A stretch of DNA of 19,700 nt, from positions 1-19,700 of the forward strand of contig JAFADI010000122.1 in the NCBI GenBank assembly GCA_023424965.1. Direction: 5' to 3'. This document shows, one piece after another, positions 1-6,801 of this stretch (its first letter is position 1; every line of letters starts with the position of its first letter). A model generated the notes under the pieces. The model searched no databases, was not told the origin of the DNA, and worked only from the letters and a program-made list of their open reading frames with translations. The DNA is from Bacillota bacterium (GTDB lineage: Bacteria > Bacillota > Clostridia > Acetivibrionales > JAFADI01). The position numbers were made by a program, and so were the translations under genes.

Positions 1-2
1 AG

Positions 3-131
3 CGGTTTGCGAAGGACGAAAGCAGGAAACTTTACTTCATAGCCGGGGGTGTTGAGGAAGCCATTGAATACATCGACAGCTACAAGCCATACAAGTTCGC
101 CACCAAGTGGCTGACCGACGTGGAGAAATGA
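3..131 (+). CDS. C-terminal fragment, possible LOG-family (TIGR00730-like) Rossmann protein
   Basis: An open frame enters from the left edge and stops at TGA 129-131, giving about 42 residues. They include an aliphatic-Gly-Gly turn (FIAGGVEEAIEYID) and end in a KW-containing basic/acidic tail. The pattern of a strand, a short loop and a helix rich in Glu/Ala ending near YI resembles the last strand and helix of LOG-type nucleotide-binding proteins (cytokinin riboside phosphoribohydrolase family), but too little is present to be sure. A terminator hairpin follows directly, so this is the last gene of its unit and is not linked to the next gene. The coding status is well supported by the codon pattern and the terminator; the family is a guess. 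Confidence 0.45.
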   Translation, partial: RFAKDESRKLYFIAGGVEEAIEYIDSYKPYKFATKWLTDVEK

Positions 132-160
132 GGGACAGGCTGGGAGAGAGCCGTAGCAGG

Positions 161-205
161 CCTCTGGTAGATAATCATTGTGATCCTACCGGAGGTTTTA
201 TTTTT
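161..205 (+). terminator. Rho-independent terminator after the partial gene
   Basis: Arms 161-170 (CCTCTGGTAG) and 186-195 (CTACCGGAGG) pair over 10 bp with one G-U. The loop is 15 nt, and the T-rich tract TTTTATTTTT runs from 196 to 205. Confidence 0.8.
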
Positions 206-329
206 GCATGCTGCCGGTGGACAGCTGCACAAAGGCTTAAATTTTTTTTGTTTTTTTTGGAAACAATTTGCCGGCGTAATTGTATATAGTCATAAGATTG
301 TAAAAAATTTAACAAAAAATTTAGCGATT

Positions 330-361
330 TTGGTCAAAAAAATGGAATAGTGTGCTATAAT
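330..361 (+). promoter_or_regulatory. Extended -10 promoter of the scaffold/GGGtGRT operon
   Basis: TGCTATAAT at 353-361 is a perfect extended -10. The -35 is weak (TGGTCA at 331-336, 19 nt upstream of the -10), which is common for extended -10 promoters. The start site should fall near 368, leaving a leader of about 78 nt. Confidence 0.7.
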
Positions 362-368
362 ATTGGCT

Positions 369-389
369 GTAATTTTGAAAATAAATTAC
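369..389. repeat. 7-bp inverted repeat at the transcription start
   Basis: GTAATTT (369-375) and AAATTAC (383-389) are perfect inverse copies separated by 7 nt. The dyad begins at the predicted +1 of the preceding promoter, a position suited to an operator or to a 5' stabilising hairpin. The arms are AT-rich, so chance is possible. Confidence 0.45.
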
Positions 390-445
390 CCGGATCATTT
401 AAAATATCACACTACAGAAACTCTTTGTAAAGGGGGAAAAGATTC

Positions 446-1138
446 ATGAATTATTCACATGAAGTTGAACAGATGATTTGTGTTAAAAAAGGCCCGGATC
501 ATGGTCCTGCTCCAATTCCTGAAGAAGGCAGATGGGTTAAGGCGAAAGAAATCAAAGATATATCCGGCCTGTCCCACGGTATTGGCTGGTGTGCTCCTCA
601 GCAGGGTACCTGCAAGCTGACACTGAACGTAAAAGACGGTATCATTGAAGAGGCCCTGGTGGAAACCATCGGCTGCTCCGGTATGACACACTCCGCAGCA
701 ATGGCCGCCGAAATTCTCAGCGGCAAGACAATCCTGGAAGCGCTCAATACCGACCTGGTTTGTGACGCCATCAACGTTGCCATGAGAGAGATATTCAAAC
801 AGCTTGCCTACGGCAGAACCCAGTCGGCTTTCTCGGAGGGCGGACTTCCTATCGGCGCCGGGCTTGAAGACCTTGGAAAAGGGCTCCGCTCCCAGGTGGG
901 AACGATGTACGGCACAAAAGCCAAGGGAGTAAGATACCTTGAAATGGCCGAAGGCTATGTGCTCAATATCGGCCTGGATGCGGACGACGAAGTCATCGGC
1001 TACAAATTCGTACACCTTGGCAAAATGATGGATGCCATCAAAAAGGGTGTGGACCCCAAGGAAGCTTATGAAAAGAACATAAGCACTTACGGAAGATTTG
1101 CGGAAGCCGTCAAAGTAATCGACCCAAGACACGAATAA
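446..1138 (+). CDS. NifU/IscU-like iron-sulfur cluster scaffold family protein with C-terminal extension
   Basis: This is a 230-residue cytoplasmic protein. Residues about 45-120 follow the NifU/IscU N-terminal fold: a strand with Cys49 and Cys56, a DGIIEEA stretch, then TIGCSG with Cys77 and the helix AAMAAEILSGKTILEAL, which lines up with the GCG/GKSLDEA segment of IscU. The usual CGD motif reads CAP here, and the third ligand cysteine expected after the helix is not in its normal place; Cys106 lies elsewhere. About 100 extra residues follow the scaffold core and I do not recognise them. The start ATG has a good site (AAAGGGGGAA). The next gene, 21 bases downstream, encodes a GGGtGRT protein, so the pair is probably one operon. 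Family membership is fairly clear. Whether it builds Fe-S clusters is not known from sequence, and no cysteine desulfurase gene is adjacent. Confidence 0.82.
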   Translation: MNYSHEVEQMICVKKGPDHGPAPIPEEGRWVKAKEIKDISGLSHGIGWCAPQQGTCKLTLNVKDGIIEEALVETIGCSGMTHSAAMAAEILSGKTILEALNTDLVCDAINVAMREIFKQLAYGRTQSAFSEGGLPIGAGLEDLGKGLRSQVGTMYGTKAKGVRYLEMAEGYVLNIGLDADDEVIGYKFVHLGKMMDAIKKGVDPKEAYEKNISTYGRFAEAVKVIDPRHE

Positions 1139-1159
1139 GAGAAGGAGAGGTGAATAATC

Positions 1160-2158
1160 GTGGTTAGATTTGAAGGTTATGAAAGAAGAATCGATAAAAT
1201 AAATGTCTGTCTAAAGGAATACGGTTTCGAGAGCCTTGAAGCAGTCAAAGATTTTTGCACTGCCAAGGGCGTTGATGTTGATAAGATCGTTCGTGGAGTA
1301 CAGCCCATCGCTTTTGAAAACGCTGTCTGGGCATATACCCTGGGCTGCGGTATTGCTTTGAAGAAGGGCGTCAAGAATGCGGCGGAAGCAGCGGAAGCCA
1401 TAGGGATAGGCCTGCAGGCTTTCTGTATTCCGGGTTCTGTCGCCGATTCCAGAAAAGTGGGCATCGGTCACGGTAATCTGGGTGCAATGCTTTTGAAAGA
1501 GGAGACAAAGTGCTTCTGCTTCCTGGCAGGCCATGAGTCCTTTGCAGCGGCTGAAGGCGCCATCGGTATCGCCAGAACCGCCAACAAGGTAAGAAGGGAA
1601 CCTCTCCAGGTTATTCTGAACGGCCTCGGAAAAGACGCGGCCTTCATTATTTCCAGGGTTAACGGATTTACCTATGTAGAAACGGATTATGATTTTGCCT
1701 CAGGAGAATTAAAGGTAGTTAGAACCAAGGCTTACTCCGACGGAGAGAAGTCAAAGGTCAGAGTGTATGGGGCAAATGACGTGCTGGAAGGTGTGGCCAT
1801 CATGATTAAGGAAAGCGTTGATGTTTCCATCACCGGCAACTCAACCAATCCTACCAGATTCCAGCACCTTGTGGCAGGTACTTACAAGAAGTGGTCGGGA
1901 GAAAACGGCAAAAAGTATTTCTCCGTGGCTTCCGGCGGTGGTACGGGCAGAACCCTCCACCCCGACAACATGGCGGCAGGACCTGCTTCCTACGGCTTGA
2001 CGGATTCCATGGGCAGAATGCACGGGGATGCCCAGTTTGCCGGTTCCTCTTCCGTTCCTGCACACGTTGAAATGATGGGTCTCATTGGCATGGGCAACAA
2101 CCCGATGGTTGGAGCCACCGTTGCAGTTGCGGTTGCCATCGAGGAATCACTTAGATAA
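1160..2158 (+). CDS. GGGtGRT family protein, function unknown
   Basis: The 332-residue protein carries the family signature GGGTGRT at residues 259-265, followed by a Gly/Met-rich C-terminus with conserved-looking turns (MGRMHGDAQFAG, GMGNNPMVGATVAVA). There is no signal peptide, and the hydrophobic stretches are Ala/Gly-rich and more like a buried core than membrane helices. Six cysteines (17, 33, 63, 89, 118, 120) include a C-x-C pair. The GTG start is chosen because the AAGGAGAGG at 1142-1150 is correctly spaced. It follows the scaffold-like gene by 21 bases and ends at a strong terminator, so these two genes form a closed two-gene unit. The name is a motif name only; no activity is established that I know of. 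Partnership with the scaffold protein is inferred from the operon. Confidence 0.88.
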   Translation: MVRFEGYERRIDKINVCLKEYGFESLEAVKDFCTAKGVDVDKIVRGVQPIAFENAVWAYTLGCGIALKKGVKNAAEAAEAIGIGLQAFCIPGSVADSRKVGIGHGNLGAMLLKEETKCFCFLAGHESFAAAEGAIGIARTANKVRREPLQVILNGLGKDAAFIISRVNGFTYVETDYDFASGELKVVRTKAYSDGEKSKVRVYGANDVLEGVAIMIKESVDVSITGNSTNPTRFQHLVAGTYKKWSGENGKKYFSVASGGGTGRTLHPDNMAAGPASYGLTDSMGRMHGDAQFAGSSSVPAHVEMMGLIGMGNNPMVGATVAVAVAIEESLR

Positions 2159-2169
2159 AGCATGCATAG

Positions 2170-2225
2170 AAAAGCCGTCCCCCGATAGGATTCAAGCATA
2201 GAAGACACTGGGGGCCGGCTTTTTT
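2170..2225 (+). terminator. Rho-independent terminator of the scaffold/GGGtGRT operon
   Basis: AAAAGCCGTCCCCC (2170-2183) pairs with GGGGGCCGGCTTTT (2210-2223) with one mismatch. The loop is 26 nt, and the T run continues to 2225. Confidence 0.85.
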
Positions 2226-2298
2226 GCGCACTTTTGCGCCTGTACAAAAAATTTTCAAAATGGTGCTTATTTCGCTAAACTTTTTGGTTTTTTTATAG

Positions 2299-2304
2299 TA
2301 TAAT
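2299..2304 (+). promoter_or_regulatory. -10 element (TATAAT) upstream of the PAP2-type gene
   Basis: A perfect TATAAT lies 43 bases before the start codon, between the upstream terminator and the gene. The best -35 (TAAACT, 2277-2282, 16 nt away) is poor. Confidence 0.45.
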
Positions 2305-2346
2305 ACATTGGTAAAAATTATATAATCCCCAGGGGGCGGAGGGCAT

Positions 2347-3024
2347 ATGCCTAACAAAGTAGTGCAGGTATTCAACCGGATCTGTTTTATGATTTCCATA
2401 CCTTTTGTATCCATTATCCATGTCATGCTGAATACCTACAGGCAGAATGTGCATATCCTCAAGACCGTCATTGACGACATGATCCCCTTCAAACAGGCTT
2501 TTGTGCTCCCTTACATCTACTGGTTCTTTTTTGTATTTGCCATTTTGCTGTATTTTGCCGTAGTGGATTACAGGTCTTACTTCAGGCTGCTGATGAGCAT
2601 CATCGCGGGCATGTTCATTTGTTTTATCATCTACTATTTTTATCCCACGACGGTACCAAGGCCCCGTGTCACCGGAAATGATTTTCTCTCGGGACTGGTG
2701 AGGAATGTCATATATAAAAAGGACAATCCTTTCAACTGTTTTCCCAGCATCCATGTCCTCAATTCCATGCTGGTGACGATGTTCTTTTGCAGGTTCAATA
2801 AAAACCTCCTGTTAAGAGGCTGGGCCATTTTGAGCTGTGTGTCCATTTGCCTGTCCACCCTGTTTATCAAGCAGCATTATATGGCCGATGTGGTGGCATC
2901 GATACTTTTGGGAACCATCATGTACCTGCTGTTTACCTATGACAGCCTTTGGAACAGCGTGCCTGTCCGAAGGATTATGGATATCGTCATACCGCATAAA
3001 ATCAGGAGCTATTATATCGACTGA
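2347..3024 (+). CDS. PAP2-superfamily integral membrane phosphatase/phosphotransferase (AUR1-like motif variant)
   Basis: A 225-residue multi-spanning membrane protein with hydrophobic segments at about residues 10-28, 52-73, 80-99, 137-148, 158-173 and 183-197. PAP2 elements appear in order: TTVPRPRV (101-108), FPSIH (132-136) in place of the usual PSGH, and KQHYMADV (175-182). His136, His177 and Asp181 would be the catalytic triad. The PS-I/L-H and QHYxxD forms are those of the PAP2_3 branch, which includes inositol-phosphorylceramide synthases, rather than undecaprenyl-pyrophosphatase BcrC. The site would face the outer side of the membrane and act on a lipid phosphate or phospholipid head group; the substrate cannot be told. 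GGAGG lies 4 nt before the ATG, a little close, with AGGGGG further upstream. The gene has its own likely promoter and no obvious functional tie to its neighbours. Confidence 0.8.
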   Translation: MPNKVVQVFNRICFMISIPFVSIIHVMLNTYRQNVHILKTVIDDMIPFKQAFVLPYIYWFFFVFAILLYFAVVDYRSYFRLLMSIIAGMFICFIIYYFYPTTVPRPRVTGNDFLSGLVRNVIYKKDNPFNCFPSIHVLNSMLVTMFFCRFNKNLLLRGWAILSCVSICLSTLFIKQHYMADVVASILLGTIMYLLFTYDSLWNSVPVRRIMDIVIPHKIRSYYID

Positions 3025-3032
3025 GTTGTTCC

Positions 3033-3061
3033 TTGAATAAGGATGGCCTTTATTGTATACA
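3033..3061 (+). promoter_or_regulatory. Probable promoter of the small membrane protein gene
   Basis: TTGAAT (3033-3038) and TATACA (3056-3061) are separated by exactly 17 nt. The start would be near 3068, about 14 nt before the GGAGGAAGG ribosome site of the 47-residue gene. Confidence 0.5.
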
Positions 3062-3094
3062 CTTCTACTATACATGATTCCGGAGGAAGGGTAT

Positions 3095-3238
3095 ATGATA
3101 AAGCGCCTGCTGCACAGCAAAATATTCGTTCTTTTTATGGGTATGCTTTTATTGGGCTTTTTTATCGGGTACTCCTATTCCGTCAAGACGTCACATCCTC
3201 CGCAGAACATCAGTACATCAAACGGATACAGAAGGTAG
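3095..3238 (+). CDS. Small single-span membrane protein, 47 aa, unknown
   Basis: The ATG is preceded by GGAGGAAGG (3082-3090) at good spacing. The peptide starts MIKRLLHSK, continues with a strongly hydrophobic span (about residues 10-28, FVLFMGMLLLGFFIGYSYS) and ends in a polar 19-residue tail with Pro and Asn/Ser. A basic N-terminus before the span predicts an inside start, with the tail outside. An in-frame ATG at 3053 lies within the predicted promoter and lacks a ribosome site, so the shorter start is preferred. It sits between the PAP2-type gene and proB, with a separate promoter before proB. I do not recognise a family. The good ribosome site and promoter argue that it is real. Confidence 0.5.
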   Translation: MIKRLLHSKIFVLFMGMLLLGFFIGYSYSVKTSHPPQNISTSNGYRR

Positions 3239-3254
3239 AGGGGCGAAAGTTCTT

Positions 3255-3284
3255 ATGGCAAATGCACTTCAATTGTTGTATAAT
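3255..3284 (+). promoter_or_regulatory. Probable proBA promoter
   Basis: A perfect TATAAT lies at 3279-3284 with a weak -35 ATGGCA at 3255-3260 (18 nt spacing). The predicted start near 3291 leaves a leader of about 26 nt to the ATG at 3317. This argues against the upstream ATG at 3299, which would have no room for a ribosome site. Confidence 0.55.
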
Positions 3285-3316
3285 GATTCAATAAATATAT
3301 GACGGTTGAGGTTGAA

Positions 3317-4153
3317 ATGGATAATGTACGCGAGCGTCTTCAAAATTCAAAGAGAATTGTGGTCAAGGTCGGTACCTCCACATTGACATATGACACAGGA
3401 AAAATAAACTTTACCCGCATCGATAAACTCACCAGGGTGCTGTCCGATTTGCTGAACCAGGGGAGAGAGGTAATTCTGGTCACTTCAGGGGCCATCGGCG
3501 TGGGAGTGGGGAAGCTCAAGCTCAGGGAAAAACCCAAAACGGTACGTGAAAAGCAGGCGGTAGCCGCAGTGGGACAGTGCGAGCTGATGCACATCTACAG
3601 CAAATTCTTTTCCGAATATGGCCATATCGTGGGACAAATTCTTCTCACCCGGGATGTGGTTGCCCATGAATCGGGCAGGCGCAACGTTATAAATACCTTT
3701 GAGACACTGATCGAAAAAGGGATTGTGCCCATCGTCAATGAAAATGACTCGGTATCCGTCGATGAAATAGAGTTTGGAGAAAAACGGGTTTTCGGTGACA
3801 ACGATACGCTGTCCGCCATTGTTGCGGCACTGCTGGGGGCGGACCTGCTCATAATATTGTCGGACATAGACGGCTTCTACGATTGTGATCCCAGAAAGAG
3901 CACAAAAGCAAAAATTATATCCGTGATCGGTGAAATTACTCCCGAGATAGAGCATTGCGCGGGAGGCGAAGGTACCAAGAGAGGCACCGGGGGCATGGTT
4001 ACAAAGCTGTCGGCGGCGAAAATCGCCACCCTGTCGGGGGCCCATATGGTCATTGCCAATGGGGACCACCCGGAAGCCATCATGGATATCATCAACGGGA
4101 AAGATATAGGCTCACTTTTTGTTTCGAAGAAGGGGGAATCAGCGGATGAGTGA
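3317..4153 (+). CDS. proB: Glutamate 5-kinase (short form without PUA domain)
   Basis: This enzyme phosphorylates L-glutamate with ATP, the first step of proline synthesis, in the cytoplasm. The 278-residue protein is an amino acid kinase fold throughout: KVGTSTL (17-23), SGAIGVG (57-63), NEND (141-144), FGDND (159-163), SDIDGFYDCDP (182-192) and GTGGM (223-227). It stops where the E. coli enzyme (367 aa) would begin its PUA domain, so it is the short form. I prefer the ATG at 3317, which has GAGG at 3308-3311; the ATG at 3299 would add six residues and has no ribosome site. The stop overlaps the proA start by 8 bases, giving translational coupling with the next enzyme, which consumes the unstable glutamyl phosphate. 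Feedback inhibition by proline is typical of the family. Confidence 0.95.
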   Translation: MDNVRERLQNSKRIVVKVGTSTLTYDTGKINFTRIDKLTRVLSDLLNQGREVILVTSGAIGVGVGKLKLREKPKTVREKQAVAAVGQCELMHIYSKFFSEYGHIVGQILLTRDVVAHESGRRNVINTFETLIEKGIVPIVNENDSVSVDEIEFGEKRVFGDNDTLSAIVAALLGADLLIILSDIDGFYDCDPRKSTKAKIISVIGEITPEIEHCAGGEGTKRGTGGMVTKLSAAKIATLSGAHMVIANGDHPEAIMDIINGKDIGSLFVSKKGESADE

Positions 4154-5390
4154 ACTGGTTGTAAAAGGTGAAAAGGCTAAAAAAGCGGCGCACAAGCTTT
4201 CAATTATGTCCAGTGCGGCAAAGGACGCGGGACTGTCAGACATCGCCGGGCTGCTTGTAAAAAGGCAGAAGGAAATCCTTGAGGCCAATGGGGTGGATGT
4301 TAAAAATGCGAAAGAAAAGGGCATCACAGGTGCTTTAATCGATAGGCTCACGTTGAGTGAAAAAAGAATCGCTGCCATGGCGGAAGGGCTTGAACAGATT
4401 GTTTCCCTTCCCGACCCCATCGGAGAGGTCATTTCCATGTGGAAGAGGCCCAACGGCCTCAAGATTGGACAGCAGAGGGTTCCCCTGGGCGTCATAGGAA
4501 TCATCTATGAGGCCAGGCCCAATGTTACGGTGGATGCGGCAGGGCTGTGCCTTAAAGCCGGAAACGCCGTTATCCTCCGGGGTGGCAGCGAGGCCATAAA
4601 TTCAAATAAGGCCGTCGTGGCCGTCATAAATGAGGCCCTTACGGGAGCCGGCTTCCCCGAAGGCTCGGTGCAGCTGATCGAGGATACCCGGAGAGAAACT
4701 GCCGTTGAAATGATGAAGCTCAACAAATACATTGACGTGCTGATTCCCAGAGGTGGGGCGGGACTGATTCAGTCGGTGGTGCAGAACTCCACCATTCCTG
4801 TAATCGAAACGGGGACGGGGAACTGTCACGTATATGTGGATGGGGAATCCGATCTGGACATGGGGGAAAAGGTTATCATCAATGCCAAAATAACCAGGCC
4901 CGGCGTTTGCAATGCTGCGGAAACCCTTCTTGTGGATGAAGCCGTTGCGGAGGTCTTCCTCCCGAAAGCGTTAAAAGCCCTTGCGGACTTGAAGGTGGAG
5001 ATCCGCGGCTGCGACAGGACGAAAGCCATATATCCAGGGGCCAAGACGGCTTCCGAAGAAGACTGGTATACGGAGTACCTTGACTATATACTGGCGGTAA
5101 AGGTTGTAAAAGGCCTGGATGAAGCCATTGAGCACATCAACCAATACGGCTCCAAGCATTCGGAGGCCATCATCACCACCAATTACAACAAGGCCCAGCG
5201 TTTCCTCCAGGAGATTGATGCCGCCGCAGTCTATGTAAATGCCTCTACAAGGTTCACAGACGGTTTTGAATTCGGATTTGGGGCGGAGATAGGCATAAGC
5301 ACCCAAAAACTGCATGCAAGGGGTCCTATGGGCTTAAAAGAGCTGACGACCATAAAATATATAATTTACGGTGAGGGACAGATAAGATAA
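4146..5390 (+). CDS. proA: Gamma-glutamyl phosphate reductase
   Basis: It reduces gamma-glutamyl phosphate with NADPH to glutamate semialdehyde, the second step of proline synthesis. The protein is 414 residues, normal for the family, with an aldehyde-dehydrogenase-like fold. Visible motifs are GVIGIIYEARPNVTVD (about 115-130), GTGNCHVYVD (223-232), RPGVCNAAETLLVD (251-264) with Cys255 matching the catalytic cysteine position of the family, and FGFGAEIGISTQKLHARGPMGL near the end. The start at 4146 is chosen because AAGGGGGAA at 4130-4138 is well spaced; an in-frame ATG at 4119 would lie deep within proB. It overlaps proB by 8 bases. No proC is present in the window, so the last reductase is encoded elsewhere. 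Confidence 0.96.
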   Translation: MSELVVKGEKAKKAAHKLSIMSSAAKDAGLSDIAGLLVKRQKEILEANGVDVKNAKEKGITGALIDRLTLSEKRIAAMAEGLEQIVSLPDPIGEVISMWKRPNGLKIGQQRVPLGVIGIIYEARPNVTVDAAGLCLKAGNAVILRGGSEAINSNKAVVAVINEALTGAGFPEGSVQLIEDTRRETAVEMMKLNKYIDVLIPRGGAGLIQSVVQNSTIPVIETGTGNCHVYVDGESDLDMGEKVIINAKITRPGVCNAAETLLVDEAVAEVFLPKALKALADLKVEIRGCDRTKAIYPGAKTASEEDWYTEYLDYILAVKVVKGLDEAIEHINQYGSKHSEAIITTNYNKAQRFLQEIDAAAVYVNASTRFTDGFEFGFGAEIGISTQKLHARGPMGLKELTTIKYIIYGEGQIR

Positions 5391-5415
5391 TCGGACGGGA
5401 GTTAGAGGTGACATT

Positions 5416-5886
5416 ATGAGCGGATATGATGAGTTGCTTAAGGAATTTGCCCAACAGGAAGAAGAACTGCAGTTTAGTGAGTTTACCGGTGAAACTGCCC
5501 TGAAAATAGGGCTGAGCCTGATTGAAAAAGCCAGAAACGAAAACAGGGTCATCGCAATTGACATAACGAAGAGCGGACACCAGCTTTTTCACTATGCCTT
5601 TGACGGCACTTCGCCGGACAACGACCAGTGGATTATAAGAAAGAACAGAGTTGTCAACTGGTTTCACAAGAGCTCCATTCACGTGAGGACGATTTTGCTG
5701 AAGGCAGGCAAGACACTCGAAGAGCAGTTTTACTTAAGTCAATTTGACTATTCCCCTCATGGAGGAGCGTTTCCCATCATCATAAAAAATGTTGGTGTTG
5801 TGGGAACCATTACCGTTTCGGGACTTCCCCAGGAAGAAGACCACAAAATGGTGGTGAACGCCATAAGGGAATATCTGAACAAGTGA
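5416..5886 (+). CDS. UPF0303 / heme-degrading domain (HbpS-like) protein
   Basis: The protein is 156 residues with no signal peptide or membrane span. It matches the UPF0303 pattern: an N-terminal helix (YDELLKEFAQQEEEL), ALKIGLSLIEKARNENRVIAIDI, the central SGHQLFHYAF and a downstream NRV..FHKSS, then YSPHGGAFPIIIKNVGVVGTITVSGLPQEEDHKMVV, the Gly-rich strand typical of the HbpS/GlcG-like fold. Members are annotated as heme-degrading-domain proteins from the HbpS fold, but enzymatic heme breakdown is not shown for this branch, and binding of a small ligand is all that can be inferred. It starts 25 bases after proA with AGAGGTGA as the ribosome site, so it is probably read through from proBA. 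The terminator after it closes the unit. A role in proline synthesis is not implied. Confidence 0.85.
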   Translation: MSGYDELLKEFAQQEEELQFSEFTGETALKIGLSLIEKARNENRVIAIDITKSGHQLFHYAFDGTSPDNDQWIIRKNRVVNWFHKSSIHVRTILLKAGKTLEEQFYLSQFDYSPHGGAFPIIIKNVGVVGTITVSGLPQEEDHKMVVNAIREYLNK

Positions 5887-5893
5887 TGTTTAT

Positions 5894-5935
5894 AAGCCGG
5901 TTGGCGCCGGTTTCTACGGGTGCCGTCCGGCTTTT
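5894..5935 (+). terminator. Terminator of the proBA-UPF0303 unit
   Basis: AAGCCGG (5894-5900) pairs with CCGGCTT (5927-5933). Inside it GGCGCC (5903-5908) pairs with GGTGCC (5919-5924) with one G-U, around a 10-nt loop. The T tract is short (CTTTT). It lies between converging genes and may help stop the opposite strand, though no T run is present on that side. Confidence 0.7.
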
Positions 5936-5938
5936 AGC

Positions 5939-6625
5939 TTACTCCCCCTCCAGGTTTCTGCGTTTGGCGATAATGGCTCTGTCGTAGGACCTGCTTATTT
6001 TCCCCGAATCCTTTATATAGCCCAGGTATTTTGAGGCTCCCATGTTGTAGGAGTTCAAGCTGTAAAGCAGCAGGTTTTTCTCATCCTTTATGCCCCGGGT
6101 CTTCCAGTATTCCCTGAAATGCACCAGGCCTCCCAGTCCGGCCCTTATTCCGTGGTCGGGATTCAAGGGGTCAAATCGGACGCCGGGGTCCAGATCGCAG
6201 TATTCCACGGCGAACTGTTTGTATTCCTTTTCATAGACACTGTTTATCTGGGCAATACCCCTGTCATAGCTGACGGTTTTTCCTTTCTTGTCTTTGTTGG
6301 AACAGACCAGCTTCAGGTTAAAGCCTTCGCTCTCCAGGTCGAAAAAGCTTATGGCCGTGGGGAAGTCCAAATTATTTTTAACGCACAGGTCATAAATAAG
6401 CTTTTGCCACTTTCGGTCCAGGTTCACCGGAAGATAGGGCGTACTGTCGTCGATATGCGCTATCTGAGTATCGGAAACCACAGCGTGGATGGGTTCTCCG
6501 GAAGTATCCCCGTTTTTTATTACGCCCGTAAGCAGGAAGCATGCTGCTGCTCCGCACAGAACTAACGCCAGTGAAACCGCCATCAAAGCCCTGGAATTTA
6601 AAAGTATTTTGAAAAGCCTGCTCAT
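5939..6625 (-). CDS. Membrane-anchored lytic transglycosylase (SLT-like)
   Basis: The 228-residue protein has an N-terminal signal or anchor helix (about residues 14-36) and an outside SLT-type lysozyme-like domain. The catalytic glutamate is probably Glu98 in FFDLESEGFN. The later family landmarks YDRGIAQIN (about 120-128) and SYNMGASKYLGYI (about 192-204) follow at normal spacing. Such enzymes cleave the MurNAc-GlcNAc bond of peptidoglycan with formation of the 1,6-anhydro product. The start is set by a perfect AGGAGG 9 nt upstream of the ATG at 6625; in-frame upstream codons lack a ribosome site. It converges on the UPF0303 gene and is transcribed apart from the other wall genes. In Clostridia such small enzymes may act in growth, spore formation or germination; the sequence does not tell which. 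Confidence 0.85.
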   Translation of the reverse strand: MSRLFKILLNSRALMAVSLALVLCGAAACFLLTGVIKNGDTSGEPIHAVVSDTQIAHIDDSTPYLPVNLDRKWQKLIYDLCVKNNLDFPTAISFFDLESEGFNLKLVCSNKDKKGKTVSYDRGIAQINSVYEKEYKQFAVEYCDLDPGVRFDPLNPDHGIRAGLGGLVHFREYWKTRGIKDEKNLLLYSLNSYNMGASKYLGYIKDSGKISRSYDRAIIAKRRNLEGE

Positions 6626-6776
6626 GATTCTTGTCCTCCTGATATTTATAAGGTATATGATTTTGCGGACAAGAATATTACTCTGCGCGGATGTATTCAT
6701 CCGGCTACATTCTTTGTTATTCAATGTTAGTCAATATTATTATTTCCCACATGATGTAAACTGCGTTTCATTTCTG

Positions 6777-6782
6777 TATAAT
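6777..6782 (+). promoter_or_regulatory. -10 element of the small toxin-like gene
   Basis: A perfect TATAAT on the + strand. The -35 is poor (TGTAAA at 6755-6760, 16 nt upstream). Start predicted near 6789, giving a transcript of about 227 nt to the terminator at 7015. Confidence 0.5.
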
Positions 6783-6801
6783 AATAATGAGGGCATTTTA
6801 T

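Larger units (their letters stand above)
132..445. other. Intergenic spacer, 314 bases
   Basis: It holds the terminator at 161-205, AT-rich sequence with two T runs around 243-260, the promoter near 330-361, a 7-bp dyad at 369-389 and the ribosome site (AAAGGGGGAAAAG, 429-441) of the scaffold gene. Nothing else stands out; I see no credible small gene or structured RNA between 206 and 329. Confidence 0.6.

Noticed and set aside
107..289. 60-codon frame after the first gene
   Set aside because: It overlaps the previous gene, runs through a terminator hairpin and T runs, and has no ribosome site.
455..1132. Long 225-codon minus-strand frame opposite the scaffold gene
   Set aside because: It is the antisense shadow of a well-supported gene; it has no ribosome site and its composition follows the codon bias of the sense strand.
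6645..6672. Possible promoter (TTGTCC, 16 nt, TATAAA on the minus strand) for the lytic transglycosylase
   Set aside because: Its start would fall within the AGGAGG ribosome site, so it could not give a translatable message.
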